Source of the DNA: Arthrobacter alpinus
Lineage (GTDB): Bacteria; Actinomycetota; Actinomycetes; Actinomycetales; Micrococcaceae
Direction: 5' to 3'
NCBI RefSeq assembly: GCF_001294625.1
Contig: NZ_CP012677.1
Location: 1 to 64,000, forward strand
Length of the DNA: 64,000 bases
Made by a program: the position numbers and the translations under genes. The notes below the pieces were generated by a model. It did not search any database. It saw only the letters and a program-made list of their open reading frames with translations, and was not told the origin of the DNA. Positions 46,174 through 53,791 of this stretch are shown here, piece by piece. Every line of letters starts with the position of its first letter. The first letter of the stretch is position 1.

Positions 46174-47334
46174 CTAGTTCCTTCCAGGTGAACTATCGAG
46201 CCACGCCCTAAAACCAGCCAGTTCCTTATCGGAAGTAGCTTTAGTCTCATGCAGCTGCCCTATTTCAACTTGCATAGCGTCGATCTGGTTCTGTAGCCCG
46301 GTGATGAGCTTTTCCTGCTGGTCATGTTCTTCCTCGGCCGCAATATCAGTGCCGAGGATGCGTCGGATTGCATCAAGTTGCTCTTCCGGGGTCATCTCGC
46401 TGACCGTCGGATCATCGTCATCATCGCGCTGTGGGTCTTTGGCGCGTGCCTCGATGATCGCGCTAGCAATGCTCTCAGGCGTAGATAGTCCTAGTTCCAT
46501 GGCTTGAGCGATTTCGTTGGCTAGGCGGGTGATCCCGCTGCTTTGCCGTGGGGTTGGTTCCCACGAAAGACCTTTCACGAAATTTCGGTTGGGGTTGGCC
46601 ACGGCTTTTTTGCGGTCTTCAAGAGAATGCTTCCCCATGTGCCCGTTGATGCTGTGGTGGCTGCCGCGTTCAAAATCACACAAGGCACAGCGGAACGCTT
46701 TGCTTCCGTCCTCGTATTCCACTTCGAGGATTGCGGAAGAGTCACGCAGAACACCATAATTCTGGGTCTGGTATTCCTTCACACCGTAGGGCTTGATGCT
46801 TTTAGCCTTACGACTTCCTTCAGACGCCGAAGGTAAAGGCACTGTAGGCGATGCCGGGGGCAGTTCAGTCTCAGCCGGTGTGTCCACCGAAGGGTCGGTA
46901 GTTGTTGGTTCTTCCAGTGGCGCTGTTTTGTCGGCTTCCAATGGCAGGTAGCCTTCACTTTCCGCGTGCTCGTCGGCAAAAGAAAGGCATACTTCTGCGT
47001 ACTGTTCGGCACGTTTCAGGTATTCGATACGCTGATCCGGGCTTGGAAGGAACGCTTTGACGATCTGATTGAACATTCTGCGGAATTGCGCGTCGTTGGT
47101 GATTGTGAACTTTTTGCCTTGTTCCTTCGTCGAGACGATCTGGAACTTGTTCTCAGCTGTACGCTCTATCGGGCACTGGACCGAGTGCGCGAAGATCAAG
47201 AGCGCGTATGCGTCGCGTGGAACTTCTGAAGCATACAGGCGAAAAGCTGGGGCAGTCCCCACTTTTCGATTGAGAGCTTTTTCAACATGGGCCTTAGGGG
47301 TGGTTGCAGGTTTATTTCTGGTGGGTGTAGCCAA
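46174..47334 (-). CDS. C2H2 zinc-finger-like coiled-coil protein, function unknown
   Basis: This 386-residue protein is not a family I can name. Residues 20-130 form a helical/beta domain (FRLYASEVPRDAYALLIFAH, RRMFNQIVKAFL). A Glu/Thr/Pro-rich linker follows (135-170), then a canonical C2H2 finger C-x2-C-x12-H-x3-H with Cys216, Cys219, His232 and His236. The C-terminus is strongly acidic (DDDDDPTVSEMTPEEQ) and then a coiled coil (about 335-375). Such eukaryote-like fingers are uncommon in bacteria. It is the last gene of a three-gene minus-strand unit, 12 bases after the 566-residue gene, and is followed by a hairpin. The finger suggests nucleic-acid or protein binding. Confidence 0.75.
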   Translation of the reverse strand: MATPTRNKPATTPKAHVEKALNRKVGTAPAFRLYASEVPRDAYALLIFAHSVQCPIERTAENKFQIVSTKEQGKKFTITNDAQFRRMFNQIVKAFLPSPDQRIEYLKRAEQYAEVCLSFADEHAESEGYLPLEADKTAPLEEPTTTDPSVDTPAETELPPASPTVPLPSASEGSRKAKSIKPYGVKEYQTQNYGVLRDSSAILEVEYEDGSKAFRCALCDFERGSHHSINGHMGKHSLEDRKKAVANPNRNFVKGLSWEPTPRQSSGITRLANEIAQAMELGLSTPESIASAIIEARAKDPQRDDDDDPTVSEMTPEEQLDAIRRILGTDIAAEEEHDQQEKLITGLQNQIDAMQVEIGQLHETKATSDKELAGFRAWLDSSPGRN

Positions 47335-47346
47335 AGGGTATTCCTC

Positions 47347-49047
47347 TTAGTTTGTGGATTTGTTATCTAGGTGGGCGCCGATATAGCCGATGGTGACGCG
47401 CCCATTGGTAGGCCATGTGTCTTCAAAATGGAGGCGTGGTGAGCGTCCGCGCCCGGTTGCTAGAGGTATGTGCGCGTACATGATCATCTGGCCCGTAGGG
47501 TCTATTTCCGTTGGAACAGCGAAAGTTCTCTGTTCGCGCATTCTTTGGTTCTTTTGAACTGTGTCGGATTCGTGGGCGCTGATCTGGCGGATACGCATAT
47601 AATGCCCGTGTTCGGGATTCCGCTGGTATTGGAAGATTCCACCTTCGAAGGCCGTGTCGGCTCGAGCCTGAGCGTATGCGTCAAAGGTGCGTAGTACTTC
47701 CCACGTCTTTTGAACTACGCTGACCCCAAGGTCGGTGAATTCATCCAGTTCTACGGTTGTCTCCGCGTCGCCACAGTATAGGACTCCTGGAATCTCACCA
47801 ATTCGCTCTAGTAGTTCAGTGAAGGTCTCTGGCGGTTTGACTGATTCAAGATGAGGCACGACGGGGAGGTAGGCAGACTCATCACCTCTATCCCACAGCT
47901 TTCGTTTAAGTACACGGTTATCGGCATGGATGCGGTCTGACTGGTCCTGCTGGGAGGACAGCTCAAGGTTGAGAACTTCATTGTCTTCTATGAGGTTTTT
48001 GAGATACTTTTCGGCATCCTCGGCGCGATTGCGAAGTTCGCTGTTTTCCTGGTCCGACATTTCAAGAAGTTCGGTCAGTTCCTTGTTCTCATCCTGAAGT
48101 TCAGATGATACTGAGCTATTCTCAAGTCCAGCGGATGATAGGTGCTGTCGCACGACCTTGCGGAATGCTACATCAGCCTGACGTAAGACGTCTGGTAACT
48201 CCGCGCTGGCAAGCTCAGCGACAAGCGACCGGCGAAGAATCGAGTTCAGCTTCTTGGAGTGCTCACCGACGATTCGATGATGTTGCATGATTCGGTGAAC
48301 ATAACCGTCTAAAGGGTTCTCAAAATTTACCCCAGTCTTGTATGTGCGAATTGCGCCCGGCATAAGTCCGTGCGCTGTTCCCGCCCACTCATTGAAAGCA
48401 TCCAGCTTCTCAGGCGCGATCATGTGCACGCTGGTAAGTCCCTGCGTCCCGCGTAGAACGTCCCGGATTGTCTCTTGCCACAGCGTAGGCGTTTGCCGTA
48501 TTGGAGGGGTGCTGACAAGTACCATTCCTCGCCGGTCGTCATCTTGAATCGAGTTCAGCACAACGTCTAATGACTCCGCGGACTCAGCGAGCGAGTGACC
48601 AGTGGGAAGCAGGGTTTGCCCGTCATAGAATTCCACAGCGTCGAGCAATGTTCTTACGAAAGTTGGTGTGGCGGTATCGCGAGGCCTTTCTCCGTAACGA
48701 CCTTTTTCTAGTGGAGGGTGAATATCAGCTAAAAACCATACGGTTTCACCGCTTGTGGCGAGTGTAATGTGAGTTTTGGCTGTTTGGTTCAGTCCATCTT
48801 CCTGCCACGGCGCTTTATCCCACTGCTCGGTGTATACCCAGCGGAAGGCCTTCGTGCCATTGTCGAGTTCGCGGTACTGGTGCTGAAGGGTATGACCTTT
48901 AGCGCTGTCAGACTTCTGTTCACGCTCTGGAAGATCCTCGAATCCTTTGGACTTGAACCAGTTTTCTAAGATGCCTGCAATCTTCCGCTCAGCGTCATGC
49001 GCGCTGGTAGACGCGAGCGTTCTAAACCCAATCAATGAATCCCTCAT
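47347..49047 (-). CDS. 566-residue coiled-coil protein, function unknown
   Basis: I do not recognise this family. The N-terminal ~130 residues are a mixed fold (RKIAGILENWFKSKGFEDL, FRWVYTEQWD, TVWFLADIHPP). Residues 150-270 look like an alpha/beta domain (VVLNSIQDDDRRGMVLVSTPP, VHMIAPEKLDAF, AIRTYKTGVNFENPLDGYVHR). A long Glu/Leu/Asn-rich coiled coil follows (about 320-395). The C-terminal domain contains YCGDAETTVELDEF, then a conserved-looking end LHFEDTWPTNGRVTIGYIGAHL. There is no signal peptide or membrane helix. ATG at 49047 lacks a good ribosome-binding site, so it may depend on upstream translation. It lies 70 bases after the XRE-membrane gene and 12 before the finger gene: probable co-transcription. 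Confidence 0.75.
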   Translation of the reverse strand: MRDSLIGFRTLASTSAHDAERKIAGILENWFKSKGFEDLPEREQKSDSAKGHTLQHQYRELDNGTKAFRWVYTEQWDKAPWQEDGLNQTAKTHITLATSGETVWFLADIHPPLEKGRYGERPRDTATPTFVRTLLDAVEFYDGQTLLPTGHSLAESAESLDVVLNSIQDDDRRGMVLVSTPPIRQTPTLWQETIRDVLRGTQGLTSVHMIAPEKLDAFNEWAGTAHGLMPGAIRTYKTGVNFENPLDGYVHRIMQHHRIVGEHSKKLNSILRRSLVAELASAELPDVLRQADVAFRKVVRQHLSSAGLENSSVSSELQDENKELTELLEMSDQENSELRNRAEDAEKYLKNLIEDNEVLNLELSSQQDQSDRIHADNRVLKRKLWDRGDESAYLPVVPHLESVKPPETFTELLERIGEIPGVLYCGDAETTVELDEFTDLGVSVVQKTWEVLRTFDAYAQARADTAFEGGIFQYQRNPEHGHYMRIRQISAHESDTVQKNQRMREQRTFAVPTEIDPTGQMIMYAHIPLATGRGRSPRLHFEDTWPTNGRVTIGYIGAHLDNKSTN

Positions 49048-49117
49048 AATGTGGTGGTTTTATGGTTTTCTGTAACTTGTTTATCAGCAAGGGCGGACAT
49101 TTCTTGCACTACTTGCT

Positions 49118-50503
49118 TTAGCTGTGGGCATCCCGTGCGATCAACCCACGCACCCAGTCTTCAAGGTTGTCTAGGTCTAGTTGGGAGAGTACGAGGCTTT
49201 CGTTTACCCAGTCTTTGGAAAATGTGGCGCTCTTCTCCTGATTTCCCGTGAGCTCGGGCTCATTGACTGTCGTGACCCCCAACCAGACCGGCAATGCTCG
49301 GGTATCGAGAATGATGCTGAGTAGCTTCAGCTGGACTTTCAAAAGTTCCTGGGCAGACTGAGAAAGGGTGTCCCACTTGATCGATTGGTCTTCAACTGTG
49401 TCGGTAGCATGCGCCAAAACAAGGGGTGCCACATGCCGGGCGTGTATAGTCTGACCGAGCAATTCGGCACGTTGGATGATCACTTGTTGCGTTTCATTCC
49501 ACGACGCGGCCTGTTGCGATGCTTCTTCCATATCTTCCAATGCTTGCTGCGCGGCATCGAGCTTTTCAGCCTCGGCATCAGCCTCTCTTCGTAGCTTTCG
49601 GCCTTTCCAGACGAGAACCCCTCCCACCGCTAGTAGTGCAGGCAAAGCAACTATCCCAGTTAGAACTGCGGTGCCGCCAGCGACGCCCATGCCACCAGCT
49701 GCTAGCGAGCCACCACCGAGCCACGCCAGCGTCGCACTAGAGGCGGCTGCACCAGACAATGAAGCGATAGCTGTCCCAGTTGAGGCAGTTGCCGCAGCCG
49801 AGACTGCCGCAAACACTCCGGTTGCAGTTCCGGCGCCTAGCCCGACGCCAGCGATAGCGCCGGCTGTACTGTCAGTCAGCGTCTTAAGGACGCTAACTTG
49901 TGTCTGCTTCCTTAAGCCGCGAATTTCAAATTCTTGAGTTTTTGCCTTACCGCCGAATGCCCCAACCTTCATGGCAGCAGACAACTCGACACGTTGGGCG
50001 TCAAGTAGAGGCTTCCAATCGATTATTGACGCAGTTTCAAGGAACGGAAGGATGAAGTTATTGCGCGCATTTTCAAGTGATTTTTCGGAGTTCTTAAGCT
50101 GGAATGCCACTCGATCATTCAAGAGGTTCGATCTGGCGATGATTTGAGTTCGTTTTGAGTCGTTCTCTTCGTAAACCGGTCCAGCAAGGGCCCGAGCGAG
50201 GGGGGCCTGCCTAGGAGGAACCGCGAGTTCGCGCTCGGTCTCATTCTCCAGTTCTGTTTCGCTGTGTCCGAGGGCATCGAGTAGACGTTGGCGGTGTCGG
50301 CCTGTCGGATCAGTCTTTCCTGATTCAATGCGGGAAATGGCCACTGCGGCACTCTTAGGGCTCTCTTCGCTGCCGTATCCGGCAGCGCGGCCAAGATCCT
50401 GCTGGCTCTTACCGTTTACCCTCCGCCACTGCTTCCCCCACCCTTTTAGTACCGTCGCCTGGGCGGTAAGGCGCATGTCTCTAACCGAACGTTCGGTGGC
50501 CAT
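49118..50503 (-). CDS. XRE-type HTH protein with Gly/Ala-rich membrane segment
   Basis: Residues about 20-80 form an XRE-like helix-turn-helix (WRRVNGKSQQDLGRAAGYG... AAVAISRIESGKTDPTGRHR). A helical linker leads to a long Gly/Ala-rich hydrophobic stretch (about 213-300: AGAIAGVGLGAG, ASTGTAIASLSGAAASSATL, WLGGGSLAAGGMGVAGG, LPALLAVGGVLVWKG). It resembles glycine-zipper-like membrane hairpins seen in various bacterial membrane proteins. A basic/acidic coiled coil (305-350) and a C-terminal domain follow. DNA binding and membrane insertion in one 461-residue chain is unusual; it could be a sensor-effector. ATG at 50503 with AGGAG about 12 bases upstream. First gene of the minus-strand trio, divergent from a small gene over an operator-like repeat. 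Confidence 0.78.
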   Translation of the reverse strand: MATERSVRDMRLTAQATVLKGWGKQWRRVNGKSQQDLGRAAGYGSEESPKSAAVAISRIESGKTDPTGRHRQRLLDALGHSETELENETERELAVPPRQAPLARALAGPVYEENDSKRTQIIARSNLLNDRVAFQLKNSEKSLENARNNFILPFLETASIIDWKPLLDAQRVELSAAMKVGAFGGKAKTQEFEIRGLRKQTQVSVLKTLTDSTAGAIAGVGLGAGTATGVFAAVSAAATASTGTAIASLSGAAASSATLAWLGGGSLAAGGMGVAGGTAVLTGIVALPALLAVGGVLVWKGRKLRREADAEAEKLDAAQQALEDMEEASQQAASWNETQQVIIQRAELLGQTIHARHVAPLVLAHATDTVEDQSIKWDTLSQSAQELLKVQLKLLSIILDTRALPVWLGVTTVNEPELTGNQEKSATFSKDWVNESLVLSQLDLDNLEDWVRGLIARDAHS

Positions 50504-50529
50504 CTGTTGACACTCACTCCTGGATTCAC

Positions 50530-50570
50530 CTAAACTCAGGCTAACTTAGGGCTAACTTATTGTAGCCCTA
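50530..50570. promoter_or_regulatory. Operator-like repeats in the divergent promoter of the trio
   Basis: GGCTAACTTA occurs in tandem at 50539 and 50550 (11 bases, one helical turn), and TAGGGCTA (50548-50555) forms an inverted repeat with TAGCCCTA (50563-50570). A TTGACA lies at 50507. This 90-base region separates the XRE gene and the small plus-strand gene, so autoregulation by the XRE protein is plausible. Confidence 0.55.
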
Positions 50571-50593
50571 ACCAAATATAACAAGGAGTAGAC

Positions 50594-50941
50594 ATGAGCG
50601 CGAGTAATCCCAGCGGTTCGCAAGATGAATTCAATCCCCCTGAGGAGCAGACGAGACCTGACAGCTTCAGGCATCCAGCGAATATAACTAATCAAACTGG
50701 CCCGCTCGGGACAGCGTCAATTGCCGCTGTTGGGATAGCGATCACCGCCGGTATTTTGATTCAAGACCCTCGGCTGCGCCAGGTCTGCCGCAGCGTTGTA
50801 CAAGACCCCAAAGTACATCAAGCGATTAAGGAGGCAAACGAGGCAGTCTTTCGAGAGATTTCTGCATCATGGCGCCGTCACGGTGGCATTGCAATCCTGG
50901 CCTCGGTATTTCATGCGGGCGTGGCTGTGCCGCGTAATTAG
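50594..50941 (+). CDS. Small protein with one hydrophobic segment, function unknown
   Basis: 115 residues. The N-terminal third is polar (SGSQDEFNPPEEQTRP), then LGTASIAAVGIAITAGILI (about 38-56) could span the membrane, and the C-terminal part is helical and basic (VHQAIKEANEAVFREISASWRRHGG). A strong AAGGAG lies eight bases before ATG 50594, supporting real translation. It is divergent from the XRE-membrane gene and converges on the integrase gene, whose last bases overlap its stop. No family recognised; a link with the trio (for example as antagonist or accessory) is only inferred from position. Confidence 0.6.
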   Translation: MSASNPSGSQDEFNPPEEQTRPDSFRHPANITNQTGPLGTASIAAVGIAITAGILIQDPRLRQVCRSVVQDPKVHQAIKEANEAVFREISASWRRHGGIAILASVFHAGVAVPRN

Positions 50942-52233
50942 AGCCTGAAAGATGCCGCTGTTTTTGGAGGGTTTTCGAGAGGCTCAGTTTCCTTCGTCTG
51001 TAGGGCCTGTCCGTCAGCTGATTGAGCCTGATCATGCTTGGGTCGCGCTTGTTTAGATTTGCGTGACGGCTTGAAAACATCAATGACAGCCCTAGTATCC
51101 AAAGCCCCGCGGCGTTCTTCAATGTAGTGCTCCTGCGTCATGGACACCTTCGAATGGCCAGCCTGATAGGCGGCGGCCTCAGCTCCCATGGTCCTAGCAA
51201 TCATGGTTGCATTGGTTTTCCTGAAAGTCTTCAGTGTCACCCAGCCGTAGCCAATCGCGTCCGACGCTTCACGCCAGACTTTGCCAACGTTGTTCGCATC
51301 TGTCACGGTGCCGGTGGAGGATGGATAGATCAGGCCCAGCGGGTTGGAGATCGCAGATCTTGTTTGGCGGAGGCGGCGTTTGCGTAGTTGCTTGACTAAG
51401 AAATCAGGGACCGTGAGCTGGCGGATGCCGTGTCTGGTCTTGGGATGGTCCTGAATCCTGACTCCACCAACGGTGGTTCTGATGACAGTGGTGTGGACAA
51501 AGATGGTGGGCGGGTTTGCCTCCAAGTCGAGGTCTTCCCATAGCAGTGAGAAGAGCTCCCCCGGTCGAACACCCAGAGCGACCATGCCGTCCGCTATTTC
51601 GTGGAGTTCTTGTGAACGCGGCCGGCCAAGCGCCGGGGCTCGTTCCCACGCAATGAGTTTCTTCCGCAGGTTCTGATACTGTGCCGCGTCCAAAGCCTGA
51701 GGCTTCTTCGTCCGAAGCCGGGGAATTTGTACCCCGAGAACCGGATTGACGACGACGGCGTCGTGGCGCAGAGCAACCTTGAACATCCAAGAGAGCACCG
51801 CGCCGCAAGTTCTGGCAGTGGAAGGCCCCGAGTCCTCGACAACTGAGCGAATGAAATGGTCAACAAGGCCAGAAGTCGCCTCGCCAATTCTGATCGAGCC
51901 GATCCTGGGAGAGATGTGTTTCTTCACCATGTAGGCGTATTTGTCCTTGGTGCGTGCAGCCCTGTCGGACGCCTCCAGGTCCACAAGAAATATCTCAATG
52001 AGACGGTCGATCTTATCGGTACTGGTGACCAAGCCGAATCGCGGGGTCTTGCGGTTGGCAAGCTTTTGTTGCAATTCTCGGCGTGCGGCAGCCGCGGACG
52101 GGCCCCGCGCCTCCACCCGGCGGACTTTTCCGTCCATGTCACGGTAGCGGGTCTCAGCGAGCGAAGTCTTGGCTGACGTACGCTTGGTATGGATGGTTCC
52201 CCACGCACCGAGGGGGAGGGGTTGTCTACTCAT
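50938..52233 (-). CDS. int: Tyrosine recombinase (site-specific integrase)
   Basis: Catalyses integration and excision of the element. 431 residues: an N-terminal arm-binding region (YRDMDGKVRRVEARG), a SAM-like core-binding domain (IDRLIEIFLVDLEASDRAART... about 73-170) and the catalytic domain (180-375). Catalytic residues: Arg223 (GVRPGELFSLLW), Lys265 (HPKTRHGIRQL), Arg338 (LKTFRKTNAT), His360 (QAGHSKVS) and Tyr370 (EHYIE). The histidine usually three residues before the second Arg is Lys335. The C-terminus has a ~50-residue polar extension. ATG at 52233 with AAGGAG upstream. The excisionase gene lies 25 bases upstream on the same strand. It is 5.7 kb from the tRNA. Confidence 0.95.
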   Translation of the reverse strand: MSRQPLPLGAWGTIHTKRTSAKTSLAETRYRDMDGKVRRVEARGPSAAAARRELQQKLANRKTPRFGLVTSTDKIDRLIEIFLVDLEASDRAARTKDKYAYMVKKHISPRIGSIRIGEATSGLVDHFIRSVVEDSGPSTARTCGAVLSWMFKVALRHDAVVVNPVLGVQIPRLRTKKPQALDAAQYQNLRKKLIAWERAPALGRPRSQELHEIADGMVALGVRPGELFSLLWEDLDLEANPPTIFVHTTVIRTTVGGVRIQDHPKTRHGIRQLTVPDFLVKQLRKRRLRQTRSAISNPLGLIYPSSTGTVTDANNVGKVWREASDAIGYGWVTLKTFRKTNATMIARTMGAEAAAYQAGHSKVSMTQEHYIEERRGALDTRAVIDVFKPSRKSKQARPKHDQAQSADGQALQTKETEPLENPPKTAASFRL

Positions 52234-52258
52234 CTGATGGTCTCCTTATTTTTAGATG

Positions 52259-52474
52259 TCAAGTCTCCGATTGGAGTGAGATCCAGTGATCAAGATCCGT
52301 CCGGTTAACGCGCACGTGGCGCCCGATCTTGTATGCGTGGGGACCAACTCCCCTTGAACGCCACTGGTAAAAGGTTGGCAGCGGGATCTGCAGCTCACGG
52401 CAGATCTCGGTCGGGGACAACCACTCTTCAGCGAAGGCTTGAGTGGTTGTTGGCTCGGCTGGCTGATCGGTCAT
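52259..52474 (-). CDS. xis: Excisionase-like helix-turn-helix protein
   Basis: 71 residues with the HTH_17/MerR-like fold of actinobacterial excisionases: WLSPTEICRELQIPLPTFYQWRSRGVGP followed by the wing KIGRHVRVNRTDLDHWI. ATG at 52474 is chosen because of a perfect AAGGAG eight bases upstream; an open frame continues further out but without support. Directly upstream of int and co-directional, the usual xis-int arrangement, where it steers the integrase towards excision. Confidence 0.88.
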   Translation of the reverse strand: MTDQPAEPTTTQAFAEEWLSPTEICRELQIPLPTFYQWRSRGVGPHAYKIGRHVRVNRTDLDHWISLQSET

Positions 52475-52833
52475 TTTGGGCTCCTTAATTGTGTGGCATT
52501 CATCATTCCATGCCATATACCCATCAAAGCTGCATGACTTTGGATGGGGAGTCAGGATTCGTTGGGCGGTATCCACAATTAACAGATTTGCAGCTGGTCG
52601 CATCTGATTGTTGATGCAGGTCTATTCGGATTCGTTCTACAGTTGCGAAGCCTTGAGGCACCTCAATAAATACAAGATTTCCGTGGGCAGGCGGATGATC
52701 CGCAGCTGTGGACTCACCACTGACTACCGGTGCAGCAGTTGTTTCACGGAAACGGCAAAGCCTCTGGTGGCCTTGTCGCAGTCGATGTCCCAGACGATAC
52801 TTGAGGAAGCCACAAGATTTGGATCGGAGAGAG
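52475..52833. other. Divergent control region between xis-int and the XRE regulator
   Basis: 359 bases without a gene I can support; short frames on both strands lack ribosome-binding sites and family features. GGATTCGTT occurs twice (about 52556 and 52629). The region probably carries the promoters for excision and for the regulator. Confidence 0.5.
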
Positions 52834-53343
52834 ATGGCGGACCAGGAAACCCCAAGTGCATCGCCGGGGCCAGGACTCACGCCGCAAGGAGAACTTTCCA
52901 GACGGCTTAAACTTCTCCTCGACACTGCCGTCGCCGAGCGGGGCCAGCCATTGACCTTTCGGGAAATCAGCGAGGCACTGGCGACCCGCGGCGTGAACTT
53001 GTCTAGGGCACGGTGGTCCTACTTGAAGGACGGCAAAGGGCACGTAATCCAAGACCGGCCATTGCTGACGGCCCTGGCAGGCTATTTCAACGTAACCCCT
53101 GACTACCTGATGGCTGTCGGGGACATAGAAATTTCCGAAGAAGTTTGGGAGCAGCTTGAACCTGTCCACTCATTGCGGGCCGACAGGGTGAAGTCCTTCG
53201 CACAACAAACGCTGGGGGATGTTTCACCGGAGACGTTGGAGGCCATCACCGAATACCTCAACGCAGGTGTTCCCCCGCGTCCGGGGAGAGGGGCTGCCGG
53301 CGATTTCGCAGATAGTCCTGATGAGCCTCCAATAGAACCGTGA
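52834..53343 (+). CDS. XRE-like transcriptional regulator
   Basis: 169 residues. A helix-turn-helix region (LSRRLKLLLDTAVAERGQPLT, FREISEALATRG, LSRARWSYLKDGKG, then LLTALAGYFNVTPDYLM) resembles actinobacterial XRE/EspR-type proteins. A C-terminal helical domain follows (ISEEVWEQLEPVHSLRADRVKSFAQQ), ending in a Pro/Gly-rich tail. ATG at 52834 with GGAGAGA just upstream; an open frame runs further upstream but the extension looks non-coding. Divergent from xis-int, it is the probable repressor of the element. Its 3' end overlaps the ArsR-like gene on the opposite strand by 86 bases. Confidence 0.75.
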   Translation: MADQETPSASPGPGLTPQGELSRRLKLLLDTAVAERGQPLTFREISEALATRGVNLSRARWSYLKDGKGHVIQDRPLLTALAGYFNVTPDYLMAVGDIEISEEVWEQLEPVHSLRADRVKSFAQQTLGDVSPETLEAITEYLNAGVPPRPGRGAAGDFADSPDEPPIEP

Positions 53344-53620
53344 TTCGGTCGTCATCGACGGAATAGCGAGGGGACCTGCCGTGCCGGCGGCCCTGGACGA
53401 TGTCCACAATGATGACGCCGGTTTTTTCAAGCGCCAGAAGATGCTGGGCGATGCTCGCCTCCCCGGCGCTCACGGCGTCCACAATGTCGCCACGGGGTAC
53501 TGGGCCGCGTTCCTCCAGGAACCGGATAATTTCGTTGCGCCCTCGATTGCCGAAAGCCTCAATGGCGGCTTCCACATCCGAGGTCCAAGCCAAATCTACC
53601 GGGTGCGTGATCTTAGGCAT
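53258..53620 (-). CDS. ArsR-like winged-helix regulator
   Basis: 120 residues with a compact winged helix: VEAAIEAFGNRGRNEIIRFLEERGP, PRGDIVDAVSAGEASIAQHLLALEKTGVI, then the basic wing QGRRHGRSPRYSVDDDRI. This is the ArsR-type pattern without visible metal-binding cysteines. ATG at 53620 is preferred to more upstream starts, as the first conserved residues (MPKITHPVDLAWTSDVEAA) follow directly; the ribosome-binding site is weak. Divergent from the sigma-like gene. Confidence 0.72.
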   Translation of the reverse strand: MPKITHPVDLAWTSDVEAAIEAFGNRGRNEIIRFLEERGPVPRGDIVDAVSAGEASIAQHLLALEKTGVIIVDIVQGRRHGRSPRYSVDDDRITVLLEAHQDYLRNRRQPLSPDAGEHLR

Positions 53621-53791
53621 GTCTCTATTCTGCCCCTTTATCCACAGGTTTACATAGACCCCGTTGACATGGGCAAATCCGGTGACGACACTAGTTAATA
53701 TCATCTTTCGGAATCTGGCACCCGTGCTGGAAACCATCCGGGCCGCAACGCCGCCGTATGTTCGTGACAGCGAGAAGGCCATTTTCATAGC

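Noticed and set aside
52608-52910. 100-codon plus-strand frame in the xis/XRE divergent region
   Set aside because: It overlaps the well-supported XRE regulator in another frame and has no ribosome-binding site or family feature.
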